Positions 27,054-37,122 of a stretch of 47,077 nucleotides of DNA are shown here, in pieces. The notes below the pieces were generated by a model. That model searched no databases. It was not told the origin of the DNA and saw only the letters and a program-made list of their open reading frames with translations. The DNA lies in the NCBI GenBank assembly GCA_965183855.1, contig CBCYMI010000039.1:1-47077 (forward strand), given 5' to 3'. Both the position numbers and the translations under genes were made by a program. Every line of letters begins with the position of its first letter. Position 1 is the stretch's first letter. The stretch comes from CBCYMI01 sp965183855 (GTDB taxonomy: Bacteria; Pseudomonadota; Alphaproteobacteria; Caulobacterales; Maricaulaceae).

Positions 27054-27088
27054 AGGGCTTGTTAAAGCCAAAACGAGGAGGTTAATGC

Positions 27089-27397
27089 ATGCAGATTAGT
27101 TTAGAACATTATCTAACTTTGGCAGCTATTTTATTTGTAATTGGAATTTTTGGTATTTTCATGAACAGAAAAAATGTGATTACCTTATTAATGTCCATCG
27201 AAATTATTTTATTAGCAGTTAATCTTAATTTTATTGCCTTTTCCGCCTATCTTAATGAGATATCGGGTCAGATTTTCGCGCTTTTTATTTTGACAGTTGC
27301 CGCTGCGGAAGCTGCGATAGGGCTTGCCATATTGGTTGTATATTTCCGTAATCGTGGGAATATTTCTGTTGAACAGATTAATTTGATGAAGGGGTAG
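27089..27397 (+). CDS. nuoK: NADH-quinone oxidoreductase subunit K
   Basis: Three-helix membrane subunit, antiporter MrpC-like. The conserved Glu residues lie in LLMSIEIILLAVNLNF (helix 2) and AAAEAAIGLAILV (helix 3), both on the proton path. Length 102 residues, exactly usual. The start has a strong GAGGAGG seven bases upstream; another ATG four bases earlier is in the wrong frame. Confidence 0.97.
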   Translation: MQISLEHYLTLAAILFVIGIFGIFMNRKNVITLLMSIEIILLAVNLNFIAFSAYLNEISGQIFALFILTVAAAEAAIGLAILVVYFRNRGNISVEQINLMKG

Positions 27398-27411
27398 GAC
27401 TGGATTTATTT

Positions 27412-29385
27412 ATGCCTATTTTAAGTGTTTTTTTCCCAGGTCTTGGAGCGTTAATCGCGGGTCTTTTCGGATTTCGTATTGGCGACAGGTTTGCTCAGCT
27501 TATCACAACAGGGTTGGTAAGTTTATCAGCACTCATATCGATTTTTCTTTTTTATCAAACGAGTGTTCATGACCAGATATATCATATAACGCTATTTCGC
27601 TGGTTTGATATTGGTCTATTTAAAGCGAATTGGTCGATTTATATTGATCGATTAACGGCAATTATGCTGTTGGTGATTACAGGGATTTCTTCTTTGGTTC
27701 ATATTTATTCATGGGGGTATATGTCTCATGATGAAAGCAAATGGAGATTTTTTTGTTATTTATCCCTATTTACCTTTGCGATGTTGGTCTTGGTAACAGC
27801 GGATAATTTTATTCAATTATTTTTTGGTTGGGAAGGCGTTGGTCTTGCTTCTTATTTACTGATTGGGTTTTGGTATAAAAAGCCTTCTGCGAATCTGGCG
27901 TCGATTAAGGCTTTTGTAACAAATCGTGTTGGAGATGCGGGCTTTGTTTTAGGAATTATTGTTCTTTATTGGCTTTTTGGCTCTTTAGAGTTTAATATGG
28001 TGTTTTCAGCAATTGCGGAGTATAAAACCACAGAGCTTGCCTTTTTAGGATTTAAATTGAACGCGATTGAATTGATTGCTTTTTTGCTTTTTATCGGAGC
28101 GATGGGAAAATCCGCGCAATTATTTTTACATGTTTGGCTAGCGGATGCCATGGAAGGGCCTACTCCTGTTTCTGCTTTGATTCATGCCGCGACCATGGTT
28201 ACGGCTGGGGTGTTTTTGGTATGTCGCGCATCTCCGATTTATGAATTTGCTCCTTATACATCAAATTTTATGACCCTGATTGGATCGTTAACGGCTTTGT
28301 TTTCCGCCAGTATTGCTCTGACCCAGAATGATATTAAACGAGTGATTGCCTATTCAACCTGTTCTCAGCTTGGCTATATGTTTTTTGCCGCGGGGCTTGG
28401 TGCGTATAATATCGCAATTTTTCATTTATTTACCCATGCGTTTTTTAAAGCCTTATTATTTTTAGGCGCGGGATCCGTCATTCATGGATTATCGGATGAA
28501 CAAGATATGCGCAATATGGGTGGATTGGCTAAAGTAATGCCTGTTACATGGATGATGATGATTATTGGAACACTGGCTCTGACGGGAGTTGGAATTCCAA
28601 TGAGCTTTTTAGGATTTTCAGGATTTTTTTCAAAAGACGCGATTATTGAAATTGCCTATTCTGCCTGGGAAGCCAATCATATGTTTGCGGGCTTTGCTTT
28701 TTTCGCGGGTATTTTAGCCGCTTTTATGACGTCATTTTATTCATGGCGTCTGATTTTAATGACTTTTCATGGAAGCTATCGAGGCAAAAAGAAAATATTG
28801 GATCATGCCCATGAATCGCCATTAATTATGTTAATTCCACTTTTATGTTTAGCCCTTGGCGCAATCTTTGCGGGTGGGCTGTTTTATAATCTCTTTTTTG
28901 GGCATTATTTTTCTGAGTTTTGGCATTCTTCGCTTTATTTCTCAAAACAAACGCTTGCGGTTATTAAGTCCGCGCATCATGTTCCTGTTTGGGTAAAATG
29001 GTCTCCTTTTATTGTCATGCTGGCAGGTTTTTTCATTGCTTTTTATCTATATTTTATTCGAGAGGAATCCAGATGGAGAGTTGGAGAATCCAAAGGGATT
29101 CTTTATACTCTTTTATACCATAAATGGTATTTTGATGAACTCTATACGCTATTGTTTGTAAAGCCGGTTCGTTATCTTGGACTATTTTTCTGGAAAATAG
29201 GAGATCAGAAAATTCTGGATGGTTTGGGACCTGACGGAATTGCCTCTTCTGCAAAGAAACTATCGAAATATTTAAAGAAAATACAATCTGGATATATGTA
29301 TCATTACGCATTTGCCATGTTATTAGGCATTGCGATTTTGACAAGCTGGGTATTGATAAGCTCAGGTCAGAAAGGGGTGCATTAA
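27412..29385 (+). CDS. nuoL: NADH-quinone oxidoreductase subunit L
   Basis: The distal antiporter-like membrane subunit that pumps protons. The core motif FFGWEGVGLASYLLIGFW holds the key Glu of helix 5; KSAQLFLHVWLADAMEGPTP and the ALIHAATMVTAGVFL stretch hold the channel Lys and His. The C-terminal part supplies the long lateral helix. Length 657 residues, usual. Its last base is the first base of the nuoM start (27412-29385, then 29385), so the two are coupled. Confidence 0.97.
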   Translation: MPILSVFFPGLGALIAGLFGFRIGDRFAQLITTGLVSLSALISIFLFYQTSVHDQIYHITLFRWFDIGLFKANWSIYIDRLTAIMLLVITGISSLVHIYSWGYMSHDESKWRFFCYLSLFTFAMLVLVTADNFIQLFFGWEGVGLASYLLIGFWYKKPSANLASIKAFVTNRVGDAGFVLGIIVLYWLFGSLEFNMVFSAIAEYKTTELAFLGFKLNAIELIAFLLFIGAMGKSAQLFLHVWLADAMEGPTPVSALIHAATMVTAGVFLVCRASPIYEFAPYTSNFMTLIGSLTALFSASIALTQNDIKRVIAYSTCSQLGYMFFAAGLGAYNIAIFHLFTHAFFKALLFLGAGSVIHGLSDEQDMRNMGGLAKVMPVTWMMMIIGTLALTGVGIPMSFLGFSGFFSKDAIIEIAYSAWEANHMFAGFAFFAGILAAFMTSFYSWRLILMTFHGSYRGKKKILDHAHESPLIMLIPLLCLALGAIFAGGLFYNLFFGHYFSEFWHSSLYFSKQTLAVIKSAHHVPVWVKWSPFIVMLAGFFIAFYLYFIREESRWRVGESKGILYTLLYHKWYFDELYTLLFVKPVRYLGLFFWKIGDQKILDGLGPDGIASSAKKLSKYLKKIQSGYMYHYAFAMLLGIAILTSWVLISSGQKGVH

Positions 29386-31025
29386 TGTTAACTGACTTAC
29401 CAATTTTAACAGTCATCACTTTTATTCCTTTAATTGGAAGCCTTTTAATTTTACTACATGCGTCTTTTTCAAGAACGGAAAAGGATAAGCGGGATTTTCA
29501 AAACAATGTTCGCTGGGCCGCTTTATGGACATCTTTGTTTACGCTTATGCTTGTTGTATTGATGGTTATAGGCTTTGATCCCAAACAAGAAGGGGTTCAA
29601 TTTGTTGAAAACTATCCATGGCTTGGTTCAGGCATTGCCTATCGATTTGGTGTTGATGGAATTTCTGTTTTATTTATTTTACTAACAGCGATTTTAATTC
29701 CTCTTTGTATTTTAGCAAGCTGGCAATCCATTCAAAAACAGCTTACGGAATATATGATTGCCTTTTTGGTTCTTGAGACATTTTTAATTGGCTTTTTTTG
29801 TTCTTTGGATTTGGTTTTATTTTATATTTTCTTTGAGGCTGTTTTAATTCCAATGTTTATTATTATTGGTGTTTGGGGTGGAAAAAGACGAGTTTATGCT
29901 TCTTTTAAATTCTTTTTATATACTTTATTGGGCTCTCTTTTAATGCTGGGTGCGATGATTTGGATGTATTCTTATTCGGCTTTAGTTTTAGGAGCGCCGA
30001 CGACAGAGATTGCAAAACTTTCTGGACTTGATATTCCATTTAAGGCTCAATTATGGTTATGGATTGCTTTTTTTGCCGCTTTTTCGGTTAAATTACCAAT
30101 GTGGCCTGTGCATACATGGTTGCCAGACGCTCATGTTGAGGCGCCAACGGCAGGCTCTGTTATTTTGGCGGGAATTATGCTTAAAATGGGGGGGTATGGC
30201 TTGATCAGAATTTCTATTCCATTTTTCCCAGATGCCAGTGCGTATTTTACACCGCTTGTTTATACATTAAGTGTGATTGCCATTATTTATACTTCTTTGA
30301 TTGCCTTTCAACAAAAAGACATTAAAAAACTGATTGCGTATTCTTCCATTGCCCATATGGGATTTGTAACGCTGGGTATTTTTTCAGCCAATCTTCAGGG
30401 AATGCAGGGCGCTGTTTTTCAGATGATTTCTCATGGTTTTATATCTTCGGCTCTATTTTTATGTGTTGGTGTGATTTATGACCGAATGCGGTCACGTGAA
30501 ATTTCATTTTATGGTGGAATTGTTAAGCCCATGCCTGTTTTCGCGGCCTTTTTCATGTTATTTACCATGGCAAATATAGGTCTTCCAGGCACAAGTGGAT
30601 TTATCGGAGAAATTCTAACTATTATTGCGTCATATCGAATTTCAAGCTGGGCAAGTTTAGGCGCTGTAACGGGAATGATTTTATCCGCGATTTATGCGCT
30701 GAGCTTATATAGAAATGTAATTTTTGGTGGAATTGAAAATCCGAAACTTGAAGGCGTAAAAGATATGACCCCGCGTGAGATTTTAATTCTTGTTCCGCTT
30801 TCCATTGCGATTATAATATTGGGTATTTATCCTTCTCTGATTACTGATATGACTGAATTATCCAGTAAAAAAATTCTGTTAGAACAGATGAAAACCGCGC
30901 GTTCCGAGAAGCTTTCGGATCAACAGAGAGAACAGATGAAAACCGCGCGTTCCACTCGTTCAGGGCAAATAATAAAACGCACGCAAACAGAGCGACAAGA
31001 AAAAGGATTTAACCCATATGAATAA
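29385..31025 (+). CDS. nuoM: NADH-quinone oxidoreductase subunit M, with repeated C-terminal tail
   Basis: Antiporter-like proton-pumping subunit. Fourteen or so helices are seen, with the helix-5 Glu in YIFFEAVLIPMFIIIG and the Lys-bearing SVKLPMWPVHTWLPDAHVEA. The antiporter core ends near residue 495. About 50 charged residues follow that are not usual; they contain EQMKTARS twice, encoded by an exact 25-bp repeat (30881-30905 and 30929-30953, offset 48, so the frame is kept). The end overlaps nuoN by eight bases. Confidence 0.96.
   Translation: MLTDLPILTVITFIPLIGSLLILLHASFSRTEKDKRDFQNNVRWAALWTSLFTLMLVVLMVIGFDPKQEGVQFVENYPWLGSGIAYRFGVDGISVLFILLTAILIPLCILASWQSIQKQLTEYMIAFLVLETFLIGFFCSLDLVLFYIFFEAVLIPMFIIIGVWGGKRRVYASFKFFLYTLLGSLLMLGAMIWMYSYSALVLGAPTTEIAKLSGLDIPFKAQLWLWIAFFAAFSVKLPMWPVHTWLPDAHVEAPTAGSVILAGIMLKMGGYGLIRISIPFFPDASAYFTPLVYTLSVIAIIYTSLIAFQQKDIKKLIAYSSIAHMGFVTLGIFSANLQGMQGAVFQMISHGFISSALFLCVGVIYDRMRSREISFYGGIVKPMPVFAAFFMLFTMANIGLPGTSGFIGEILTIIASYRISSWASLGAVTGMILSAIYALSLYRNVIFGGIENPKLEGVKDMTPREILILVPLSIAIIILGIYPSLITDMTELSSKKILLEQMKTARSEKLSDQQREQMKTARSTRSGQIIKRTQTERQEKGFNPYE
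30881..30953 (+). repeat. In-frame 25-bp direct repeat near the nuoM 3' end
   Basis: Bases 30881-30905 and 30929-30953 are identical (starting AGAACAGATGAAAACCGCGC). The offset of 48 adds 16 codons and keeps the frame. Confidence 0.93.
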
Positions 31026-32466
31026 TCTGCTCTATAATCTTTTATATTCTATTCCTGAACTGATTTTGATTTTATCCGCTCTGATAATTTTATTAATGGG
31101 ATCTTTTCTGCGTAAAAAATTCTTTATTCAGTATATGGATTTAGCGTGTTTTGCTTGTTTGGCGGCTGTTTTGAGTCTTTTTTTAATGCCTGCGGAATTA
31201 AGACAGGGGAGTTCTTTTTCAGGTGCCTTACTTCATGATGCGTTTAATACATATATTAAATTGGTACTTTATCTTGCGAGTGCGTTTTCGCTGATTTTAT
31301 CTAGATATTATATTAAACGAGAATTATCGGATCCGTTTGAATATCCTGTTTTATTATTATTTGCTCTAACGGGTATGAGCATTATGATTTCATCTGGGAG
31401 TTTTTTAACGCTTTATATGGGATTAGAGCTCCAAAGTCTTTCTCTTTATATTCTGGTCGCGTTTAAGCGGGATTCAGAGAGAGCAACAGAGGCAGGATTA
31501 AAATATTTTGTATTGGGAGCTCTTTCTTCTGGTTTATTATTATATGGTATCTCACTAGTATATGGATTTACGGGAAGTATTTTTTTTGATGAGATTATCA
31601 CACGCATAACAGATCAGACATCCATTGGCTTAACGCTTGGTCTTGTTTTTGTATTATCCGCGCTTGTTTTTAAGATTTCTGCGGCACCTTTTCATATGTG
31701 GACACCAGATGTTTATGAAGGCTCTCCGACAGCTGTGACTGTGTTTTTGGCAACTGCCTCAAAATTTGCGGGACTTGCGATTTTAGCTCGGGTTTTAATC
31801 GGACCGTTTGGTGATCTTTTAAAAGATTGGCAGCAGATTTTATTTATGTTGTCTGTATTGACTTTGTTTTGGGGAGCCTTTGCGGCCTTAGTTCAAAAGA
31901 ACATAAAACGATTAATGGCATATTCTTCGATTACCAATATTGGCTATGCTCTAATAGCGTTATCTTCCGCCAGTATTGATGGGGTAAGGGGGATGTTGGT
32001 TTTTTCTTCTATTTATCTGGTAAGTGTTATTGGTGTGTTTGCTGTTATTCTTGCAATGCGGCGCAAGGATGGCATGGTTGAAAATATTGAAGATCTTGCG
32101 GGGCTTGCCAAAACAAAACCTTTTATGTGTGTGAGTTTAACCATTTTATTATTTTCAATGATTGGCATGCCTCCTTTCGCAGGCTTTTTTGCAAAAATAT
32201 ATGCGTTAATGCCTGCCATTAAAGCGGGGTTTGTTCCTTTGGTTATTCTTGCCTTGATTGCAAGCGCTATAAGTGCTTTTTATTATTTAAAACTCATTCG
32301 AATTATGTGGTTTGATGCGCCTTCTATTGGGTTTGTAAAGACAGATTTTTCTCTAAGATTAGTGATGGTTTTGACGGTTTCTTTAATTTCTCTATTATTT
32401 ATTGCCAGTTTTTTAACATATCCGATTGGTAATTGGATTAAAATGGCAAGTCAGGCATTATTTTAA
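31018..32466 (+). CDS. nuoN: NADH-quinone oxidoreductase subunit N
   Basis: Third antiporter-like subunit, closing the complex I operon. The helix-5 Glu lies in TLYMGLELQSLSLYILVAF; FKISAAPFHMWTPDVYEGSP carries the channel Lys. Fourteen helices are expected in 482 residues. It starts inside nuoM. birA follows after 35 bases without a visible terminator, so the housekeeping genes that follow may share the transcript. Confidence 0.97.
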   Translation: MNNLLYNLLYSIPELILILSALIILLMGSFLRKKFFIQYMDLACFACLAAVLSLFLMPAELRQGSSFSGALLHDAFNTYIKLVLYLASAFSLILSRYYIKRELSDPFEYPVLLLFALTGMSIMISSGSFLTLYMGLELQSLSLYILVAFKRDSERATEAGLKYFVLGALSSGLLLYGISLVYGFTGSIFFDEIITRITDQTSIGLTLGLVFVLSALVFKISAAPFHMWTPDVYEGSPTAVTVFLATASKFAGLAILARVLIGPFGDLLKDWQQILFMLSVLTLFWGAFAALVQKNIKRLMAYSSITNIGYALIALSSASIDGVRGMLVFSSIYLVSVIGVFAVILAMRRKDGMVENIEDLAGLAKTKPFMCVSLTILLFSMIGMPPFAGFFAKIYALMPAIKAGFVPLVILALIASAISAFYYLKLIRIMWFDAPSIGFVKTDFSLRLVMVLTVSLISLLFIASFLTYPIGNWIKMASQALF

Positions 32467-32501
32467 GATAGTCCTACTGCATTTATTTTGGAAGGAATAA
32501 T

Positions 32502-33302
32502 TTGAAGATATATCATTTAAACACAACCGATTCGACCAATCATGAAGTCAAGCGAATTTATCAGAAAAATCAAACACTTCCGTTTTGGGTTTACGCGGAT
32601 GAACAAACCCAGGGGCGCGGTCGAATGGGAAGAAAATGGGAAGGAGAAAAGGGCAATTTGTTTACAACGGGGTTATATCGGATCGCTCAGCCTGTCGATA
32701 AGATTCCGCAATTGGGCTTTATTGCTTCCTTAGCCATTGCCGATTGTATGAAATTATATACAGAATCAAAAAATATTGCTTTAAAATGGCCGAATGATCT
32801 TTATCTTAAAGGGTATAAATGCGGAGGCTTATTGCTTGAATCTTGGTCTGAAACCGAAGATAGATCTTGGTTTTCTCAATCGCTTTCCTCTTCTTCTTCT
32901 ATACTGGTTGCCATTGGCATTGGTATTAATCTGGTTTCTCATCCAGACAGCCTAGATGAAACCAGCACACATTTAGGCTTGCATTTAACGTCCAAAACGA
33001 TAGAAGAACTTGATTGCCCGCGTTTTTTAAATCAGCTTATTTTATCTTTTGAGCGATATTATCAATTATGGCAGGCAGAAGGATTTGAGCCCATTCGTCA
33101 ATATTGGTGTCGCTTGGCATTAGGATTGAATAATAAGATTTGTATGGAATTGGGAAAACAGGAAATTTCTGGTATTTTTAAAGGGATTAATGAACAAGGC
33201 GGTTTGATTTTAGAAGAAAAGAGCAATCAAACCAGAGTGTTTTATTCAGGAGAGGCTCGTTTTTTAAAAAGAGGATTTGACCGTTTTAAGATCAGAGATT
33301 GA
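32502..33302 (+). CDS. birA: Biotin-protein ligase, without DNA-binding domain
   Basis: Joins biotin to carboxylase carrier proteins through biotinyl-AMP. The biotin/ATP loop GRGRMGRKW lies at residues 38-46, and LKWPNDLYL, then KCGGLLLES, follow. There is no N-terminal helix-turn-helix, so it is a class I enzyme and not a repressor. It starts with TTG, chosen because GGAAGGA lies five bases upstream and because the conserved TDSTNHE begins at residue 9. The C-terminal SH3-like domain is present (GIFKGINEQGGLILEE). Confidence 0.95.
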   Translation: MKIYHLNTTDSTNHEVKRIYQKNQTLPFWVYADEQTQGRGRMGRKWEGEKGNLFTTGLYRIAQPVDKIPQLGFIASLAIADCMKLYTESKNIALKWPNDLYLKGYKCGGLLLESWSETEDRSWFSQSLSSSSSILVAIGIGINLVSHPDSLDETSTHLGLHLTSKTIEELDCPRFLNQLILSFERYYQLWQAEGFEPIRQYWCRLALGLNNKICMELGKQEISGIFKGINEQGGLILEEKSNQTRVFYSGEARFLKRGFDRFKIRD

Positions 33303-33334
33303 GTTTTAAGAGAGAAATAATAGGGATTTAAGAC

Positions 33335-34111
33335 ATGCTTTTAGTGATTGATTGTGGAAATACAAATACGCTTTTTGCCTTATATGATCGAGATGAGTCT
33401 TGTCTCGCGCAATGGAGAACAGTCACCAACACCGAACGAACTGCGGATGAGCATATTGTTTGGTTATTACAATTATTTTCTTTGAAAAAAATATCGGTAA
33501 GCGATATTCAAGACTGTATTATTTCTACTGTAGTTCCTCAGGCTTTATTTCATTTAAAACAGCTTTCTGAGGAATATTTAAAGATTAGCCCATTAATTGT
33601 TGGAGATTCCAATGTCAAGCTAGGCATTCAGATTAAATTAAAAAACGCCCAAGAGATTGGCTCGGATCGTTTGGTTAATGCGATTGGAGCTCGCAAATGC
33701 TATTTTGGCGCTTTATTAATTGTTGATTCTGGCACCGCGACGACCTTTGATCTTATTTCTTCGAATTTTGAATTTATTGGAGGTGTGATCGCGCCTGGCA
33801 TTCATCTTTCGGCGGAAGCGCTTCATAACGCGGCGGCAAGATTGCCAAGAATTGGCGTTACAAAGCCAAATTCAGTGATTGGTAAAAACACGAATGATGC
33901 CATGACATCTGGTATTTTTTGGGGGCATGCTTCTTTGATTGAGGGATTAATTTCCAAAATCAAAGCGGCATACTCAGAGGAATTATCGGTGATTGCAACG
34001 GGGGGGATTATTCCTTTATTTGAACAAACAATTTCTCAGATTGATCATTATGATACAGAATTAACCTGTAGAGGTCTGCTTGAGATATGGAAAGATAACA
34101 GAAATTATTAG
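33335..34111 (+). CDS. coaX: Type III pantothenate kinase
   Basis: First step of coenzyme A synthesis: phosphorylates pantothenate. Motifs of the type III (CoaX) family are complete: LLVIDCGNTNTLFALYD (phosphate 1), GSDRLVNAIGA, DSGTATTFDLIS (phosphate 2) and GGVIAPGIHLSAEAL. The length of 258 residues is usual. It sits between birA and rnj, a common alphaproteobacterial neighbourhood. Confidence 0.96.
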   Translation: MLLVIDCGNTNTLFALYDRDESCLAQWRTVTNTERTADEHIVWLLQLFSLKKISVSDIQDCIISTVVPQALFHLKQLSEEYLKISPLIVGDSNVKLGIQIKLKNAQEIGSDRLVNAIGARKCYFGALLIVDSGTATTFDLISSNFEFIGGVIAPGIHLSAEALHNAAARLPRIGVTKPNSVIGKNTNDAMTSGIFWGHASLIEGLISKIKAAYSEELSVIATGGIIPLFEQTISQIDHYDTELTCRGLLEIWKDNRNY

Positions 34112-34123
34112 CAAGGTTTATTT

Positions 34124-35800
34124 GTGACGAAAACGCGGGAAGAAGAATTTGTTTTTTTACCTTTAGGGGGAGCCAATGAGATTGGCATTAATCTAAATCT
34201 ATATGGATTGGGTTCAAAGAAAAAAAAGCAGTGGATTATTGTTGATTACGGGATTTCATTTAATGATCCAAAGGCACCTGGAATGGAAGCCTTAATGGCA
34301 GATCCAGAATTTTTATTTAAGCATAAATCGGATATATTAGCGATTGTTTTAACGCATGCTCATGAAGATCATATTGGCGCAGTACATCATATATGGCCTT
34401 ATTTAAAATGCCCTATTTATTGTACGCCTTTTACGGCATGGTTGGTAAGAGATCGATTTAAAACGGCTGGATTATCAGAAGATTCTATTTATGAAATTGA
34501 GTTGGGTGGGAGGTTTCAGATTGGTCCATTCTCTCTTGAATATATTTCACTTACTCATTCTATTCCAGAGCCGAATGGCGTATTGATTAAGACAAAATCT
34601 GGTTGTGTTTTGCATACTGGAGATTGGAAAATTGATTTCACGCCTCAATTAGGGGAAGCGCCGAATATTGATCGATTAAAAGCGTTAAGACAAGAAGCTT
34701 ATCTTACACTGGTTTGTGATTCCACGAACGCGCTTTCAAAAGGAAATTCTGGTTCGGAAAAACAAGTCAGAGAAACGCTCATTGATCTTATTTCAAATAT
34801 GACAGGAGCTGTTGCCATTGCAAGTTTTGCTTCTAATCTTGCCAGGTTGGAAAGCTGTATGATTGCGGCCAAACAAAATAATAGAAAGATTTGTATAGCG
34901 GGCCGTTCGATCAAACGAATGATTAAAGCCGCGGTTGAAACGGGTTTATTATCTTTAAACTCCTATGAAATTCTTTCTGAAAAGGATGTTTTAAATTTTG
35001 AAAAACAGCAGCTTCTTTATCTTTGTACAGGAAGTCAAGGGGAAGCCAGAGCCGCCTTATCCAAGATTGCGGCTAATCATCATCGTTATATTCGGCTAGG
35101 AGAGGGAGATACGGTTTTATTTTCATCAAAAATCATTCCTGGAAATGAAATTGGAATTTATCAATTACATAATCAACTTGCAGAATTAGGTGTTAAAATC
35201 ATCACGGAAAAAGATCATGATATTCATGTTTCGGGTCATGCCTATCGTGATGAGTTAAAACAGATTTATGAATGGATTTCCCCAAAACATTGTATTCCAG
35301 TTCATGGAGAGAGAAGACATTTGATTGAGCATGCTGAATTTGCGAAATCGCTTGGGATTAAGAGTGTTTTAATTCCTGAAAATGGCGCTCTTATTCGATT
35401 AGGAAAAACGATTGAGAAGATTGATCAGTTTGAATCTGGGAGGATTTATCGAGATGGTCATTTATTATTAACTTCTGATTGTAAAACCGTAAGTGAGCGA
35501 AGAAAGCTTGCGTGGGCAGGTCAATTATGGGTTCATATTATTTTAAACACAAACAGAACATTATTAATAGATCCTGTTTTGCGGGCAAGAGGGTTTCCAG
35601 ATGCTTTTGAAATTTCTTATGAGGATTTGATGGAACATCTTATTTTCTTTACAAAGAATTTATTAAGAATTGATTTTTCCGATGATTTATCAGATTTGGA
35701 AACCGCTAAAATTGAGATTGAAAGAGCTTTAAGACGGGAATTAAACAAGATATGGGGTAAAAAACCATTGATTGATGTTGTTTTTTCCATTCTTAAATAG
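34124..35800 (+). CDS. rnj: Ribonuclease J
   Basis: Metallo-beta-lactamase/beta-CASP nuclease for mRNA decay and rRNA processing. The zinc motif HAHEDH is at residues 78-83; further zinc ligands lie in HTGDWKID, and the beta-CASP and HVSGHAYRDEL/PVHGERRHL motifs are present. The gene starts with GTG, with AAGG seven bases upstream. Length 558 residues. The sequence around the stop (TTAAATAGGCTT) recurs about 37 bases later. Confidence 0.95.
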   Translation: MTKTREEEFVFLPLGGANEIGINLNLYGLGSKKKKQWIIVDYGISFNDPKAPGMEALMADPEFLFKHKSDILAIVLTHAHEDHIGAVHHIWPYLKCPIYCTPFTAWLVRDRFKTAGLSEDSIYEIELGGRFQIGPFSLEYISLTHSIPEPNGVLIKTKSGCVLHTGDWKIDFTPQLGEAPNIDRLKALRQEAYLTLVCDSTNALSKGNSGSEKQVRETLIDLISNMTGAVAIASFASNLARLESCMIAAKQNNRKICIAGRSIKRMIKAAVETGLLSLNSYEILSEKDVLNFEKQQLLYLCTGSQGEARAALSKIAANHHRYIRLGEGDTVLFSSKIIPGNEIGIYQLHNQLAELGVKIITEKDHDIHVSGHAYRDELKQIYEWISPKHCIPVHGERRHLIEHAEFAKSLGIKSVLIPENGALIRLGKTIEKIDQFESGRIYRDGHLLLTSDCKTVSERRKLAWAGQLWVHIILNTNRTLLIDPVLRARGFPDAFEISYEDLMEHLIFFTKNLLRIDFSDDLSDLETAKIEIERALRRELNKIWGKKPLIDVVFSILK

Positions 35801-35858
35801 GCTTTCGCGGATTGATTTTTTCTTTTTCGGTTTTAAATAGGCTTGCGGTTCACTTTTT

Positions 35859-36036
35859 CAGGAATTAAGCAAGCGTTTAATCGCGCATAAAACGCGCGCG
35901 CGGGGCTAGCCTAAATCTATGGCTGAGATCCATTAAATAAAGCGTTACCTCTCTTAAAAAACTCTCTCTTTTTTAAATAAACACACTTCCGAGGCGATTT
36001 AAGACTGCATGAGCTCAATTAAAATCCCATTTGCGC
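35859..36036 (+). repeat. Left arm of the mce inverted repeat, about 178 bp
   Basis: Near-identical, in reverse complement, to 37123-37301, with only a few indels in homopolymers and a few substitutions. The inner 38 bases encode the last 12 codons plus stop of mce on the minus strand. A related direct copy lies at 41385-41635. Confidence 0.95.
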
Positions 36037-36412
36037 TTTTAGGATGAATAAATAAAACAGGTTTTCCATGAGCCCCTATTCTTGGCGTTTTAGAACCCGC
36101 AAATTTAGCCCCTTTTTTAATCAATTTATCTCTTTCATATCTTAAATCATCAACTTCATAACAAAGATGATGTTGTCCACCATATCTGTTTTTTTCCATA
36201 AATTTTAGAAGAGGAGAAGCGTTTCCATAAGGTTCAATCAATTCAATCTCCGCATGATCAAGCTGTATAAAAACAAGACGCACGCCCATATCCTCTAAAA
36301 TTTTTGGAGCGGTGATCTTGGTCAAATCAAGATCAAATAAAAAACAATATTGCCCGATTGCCTGATCAAGATCTGGAACGGCAATTCCAATATGATTTAA
36401 TTTCCCAATCAT
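35999..36412 (-). CDS. mce: Methylmalonyl-CoA epimerase (VOC family)
   Basis: Interconverts the (R) and (S) forms of methylmalonyl-CoA in propionate or odd-chain metabolism. Metal ligands: His in LNHIGIAV, His in GGQHHLCYEV and Glu in NGILIELMQS. The glyoxalase-like double module fills 137 residues, the usual size. AGGAG lies upstream of the ATG. In most alphaproteobacteria mce follows rnj on the same strand; here it is reversed and lies between inverted repeats, with its 3' end inside the left arm. The mutase it serves is not in the window. Confidence 0.93.
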   Translation of the reverse strand: MIGKLNHIGIAVPDLDQAIGQYCFLFDLDLTKITAPKILEDMGVRLVFIQLDHAEIELIEPYGNASPLLKFMEKNRYGGQHHLCYEVDDLRYERDKLIKKGAKFAGSKTPRIGAHGKPVLFIHPKSANGILIELMQS

Positions 36413-37122
36413 GCGGTTCTCCTAAAATGCCCGTTTTAAAACAATAGAAATAAATGCCTTATGCTTATTTGATCTAAAAAAGAAATAATCCACCTTTAAA
36501 AAACTGCCCGCGAACAAAGCCCTAAAACGCGAATTCTCCAAAACAAACAGTTTAAGAAGCCCGATCTCCTTAAAAAAAACAAATCACGCCCTAGATCTCT
36601 TTTTAAGAGCTAAAGATCAAAAAAACCTATCACTCCCTAACTAACCGCTTTCAGCTTGCCAGAGTCAAGATGAAAAACGCGATATATTTGCCAAAATTAA
36701 GAGGATAAAACAATGAAGTGTCAATACCCTCACGCTTTATTCGTTTAGTCTCGCGGAATGCTGGTTTTAGCCTTGCCTGAATGTCGAAGAGTTAAAAAAT
36801 ATTCCCTTTAAAAACTGCCCGCGAACAAAGCCCTAAAACGCGAATTCTTCAATGTATTTTACGCGCGACTAAAACCTTACTTAACCCTTATAAATAAGAA
36901 TCTTTAAGAAACCTAATCAGCTTTTAAAAAAAACACCCTAATACATGAATAAAAACATGGCTTTCATTTAAAGAAATAACAGCGTCTCTAACAAGAAAAA
37001 ATCAATCCGCACATAGATTTTACGCGCAACTGAATCTTTACTTACTCCTTGCGGACGCGTTTTACGCACAATTGTTCAAGGCATGTTTAATTGAATACGC
37101 GATCATAGATTTAACTAACCGC
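36413..37122. other. Gene-free spacer inside the invertible segment, repeat-filled
   Basis: About 710 bases. Contains a direct repeat (36493-36537 and 36805-36848, with CTGCCCGCGAACAAAGCCCT) and a 118-base block (36697-36814) that recurs inverted at 41699-41816. Several stretches carry the words TTTTACGCGC and CTTACTTA. No coding frame is supported. Confidence 0.7.
36697..36814 (+). repeat. 118-bp repeat block, inverted copy at 41699-41816
   Basis: Over 118 bases the two blocks differ at only a handful of sites; the shared core includes CGCTTTATTCGTTTAGTCTC and GCTGGTTTTAGCCTTGCCTG. With the mce-arm repeat it makes up a composite element present twice. Confidence 0.93.
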
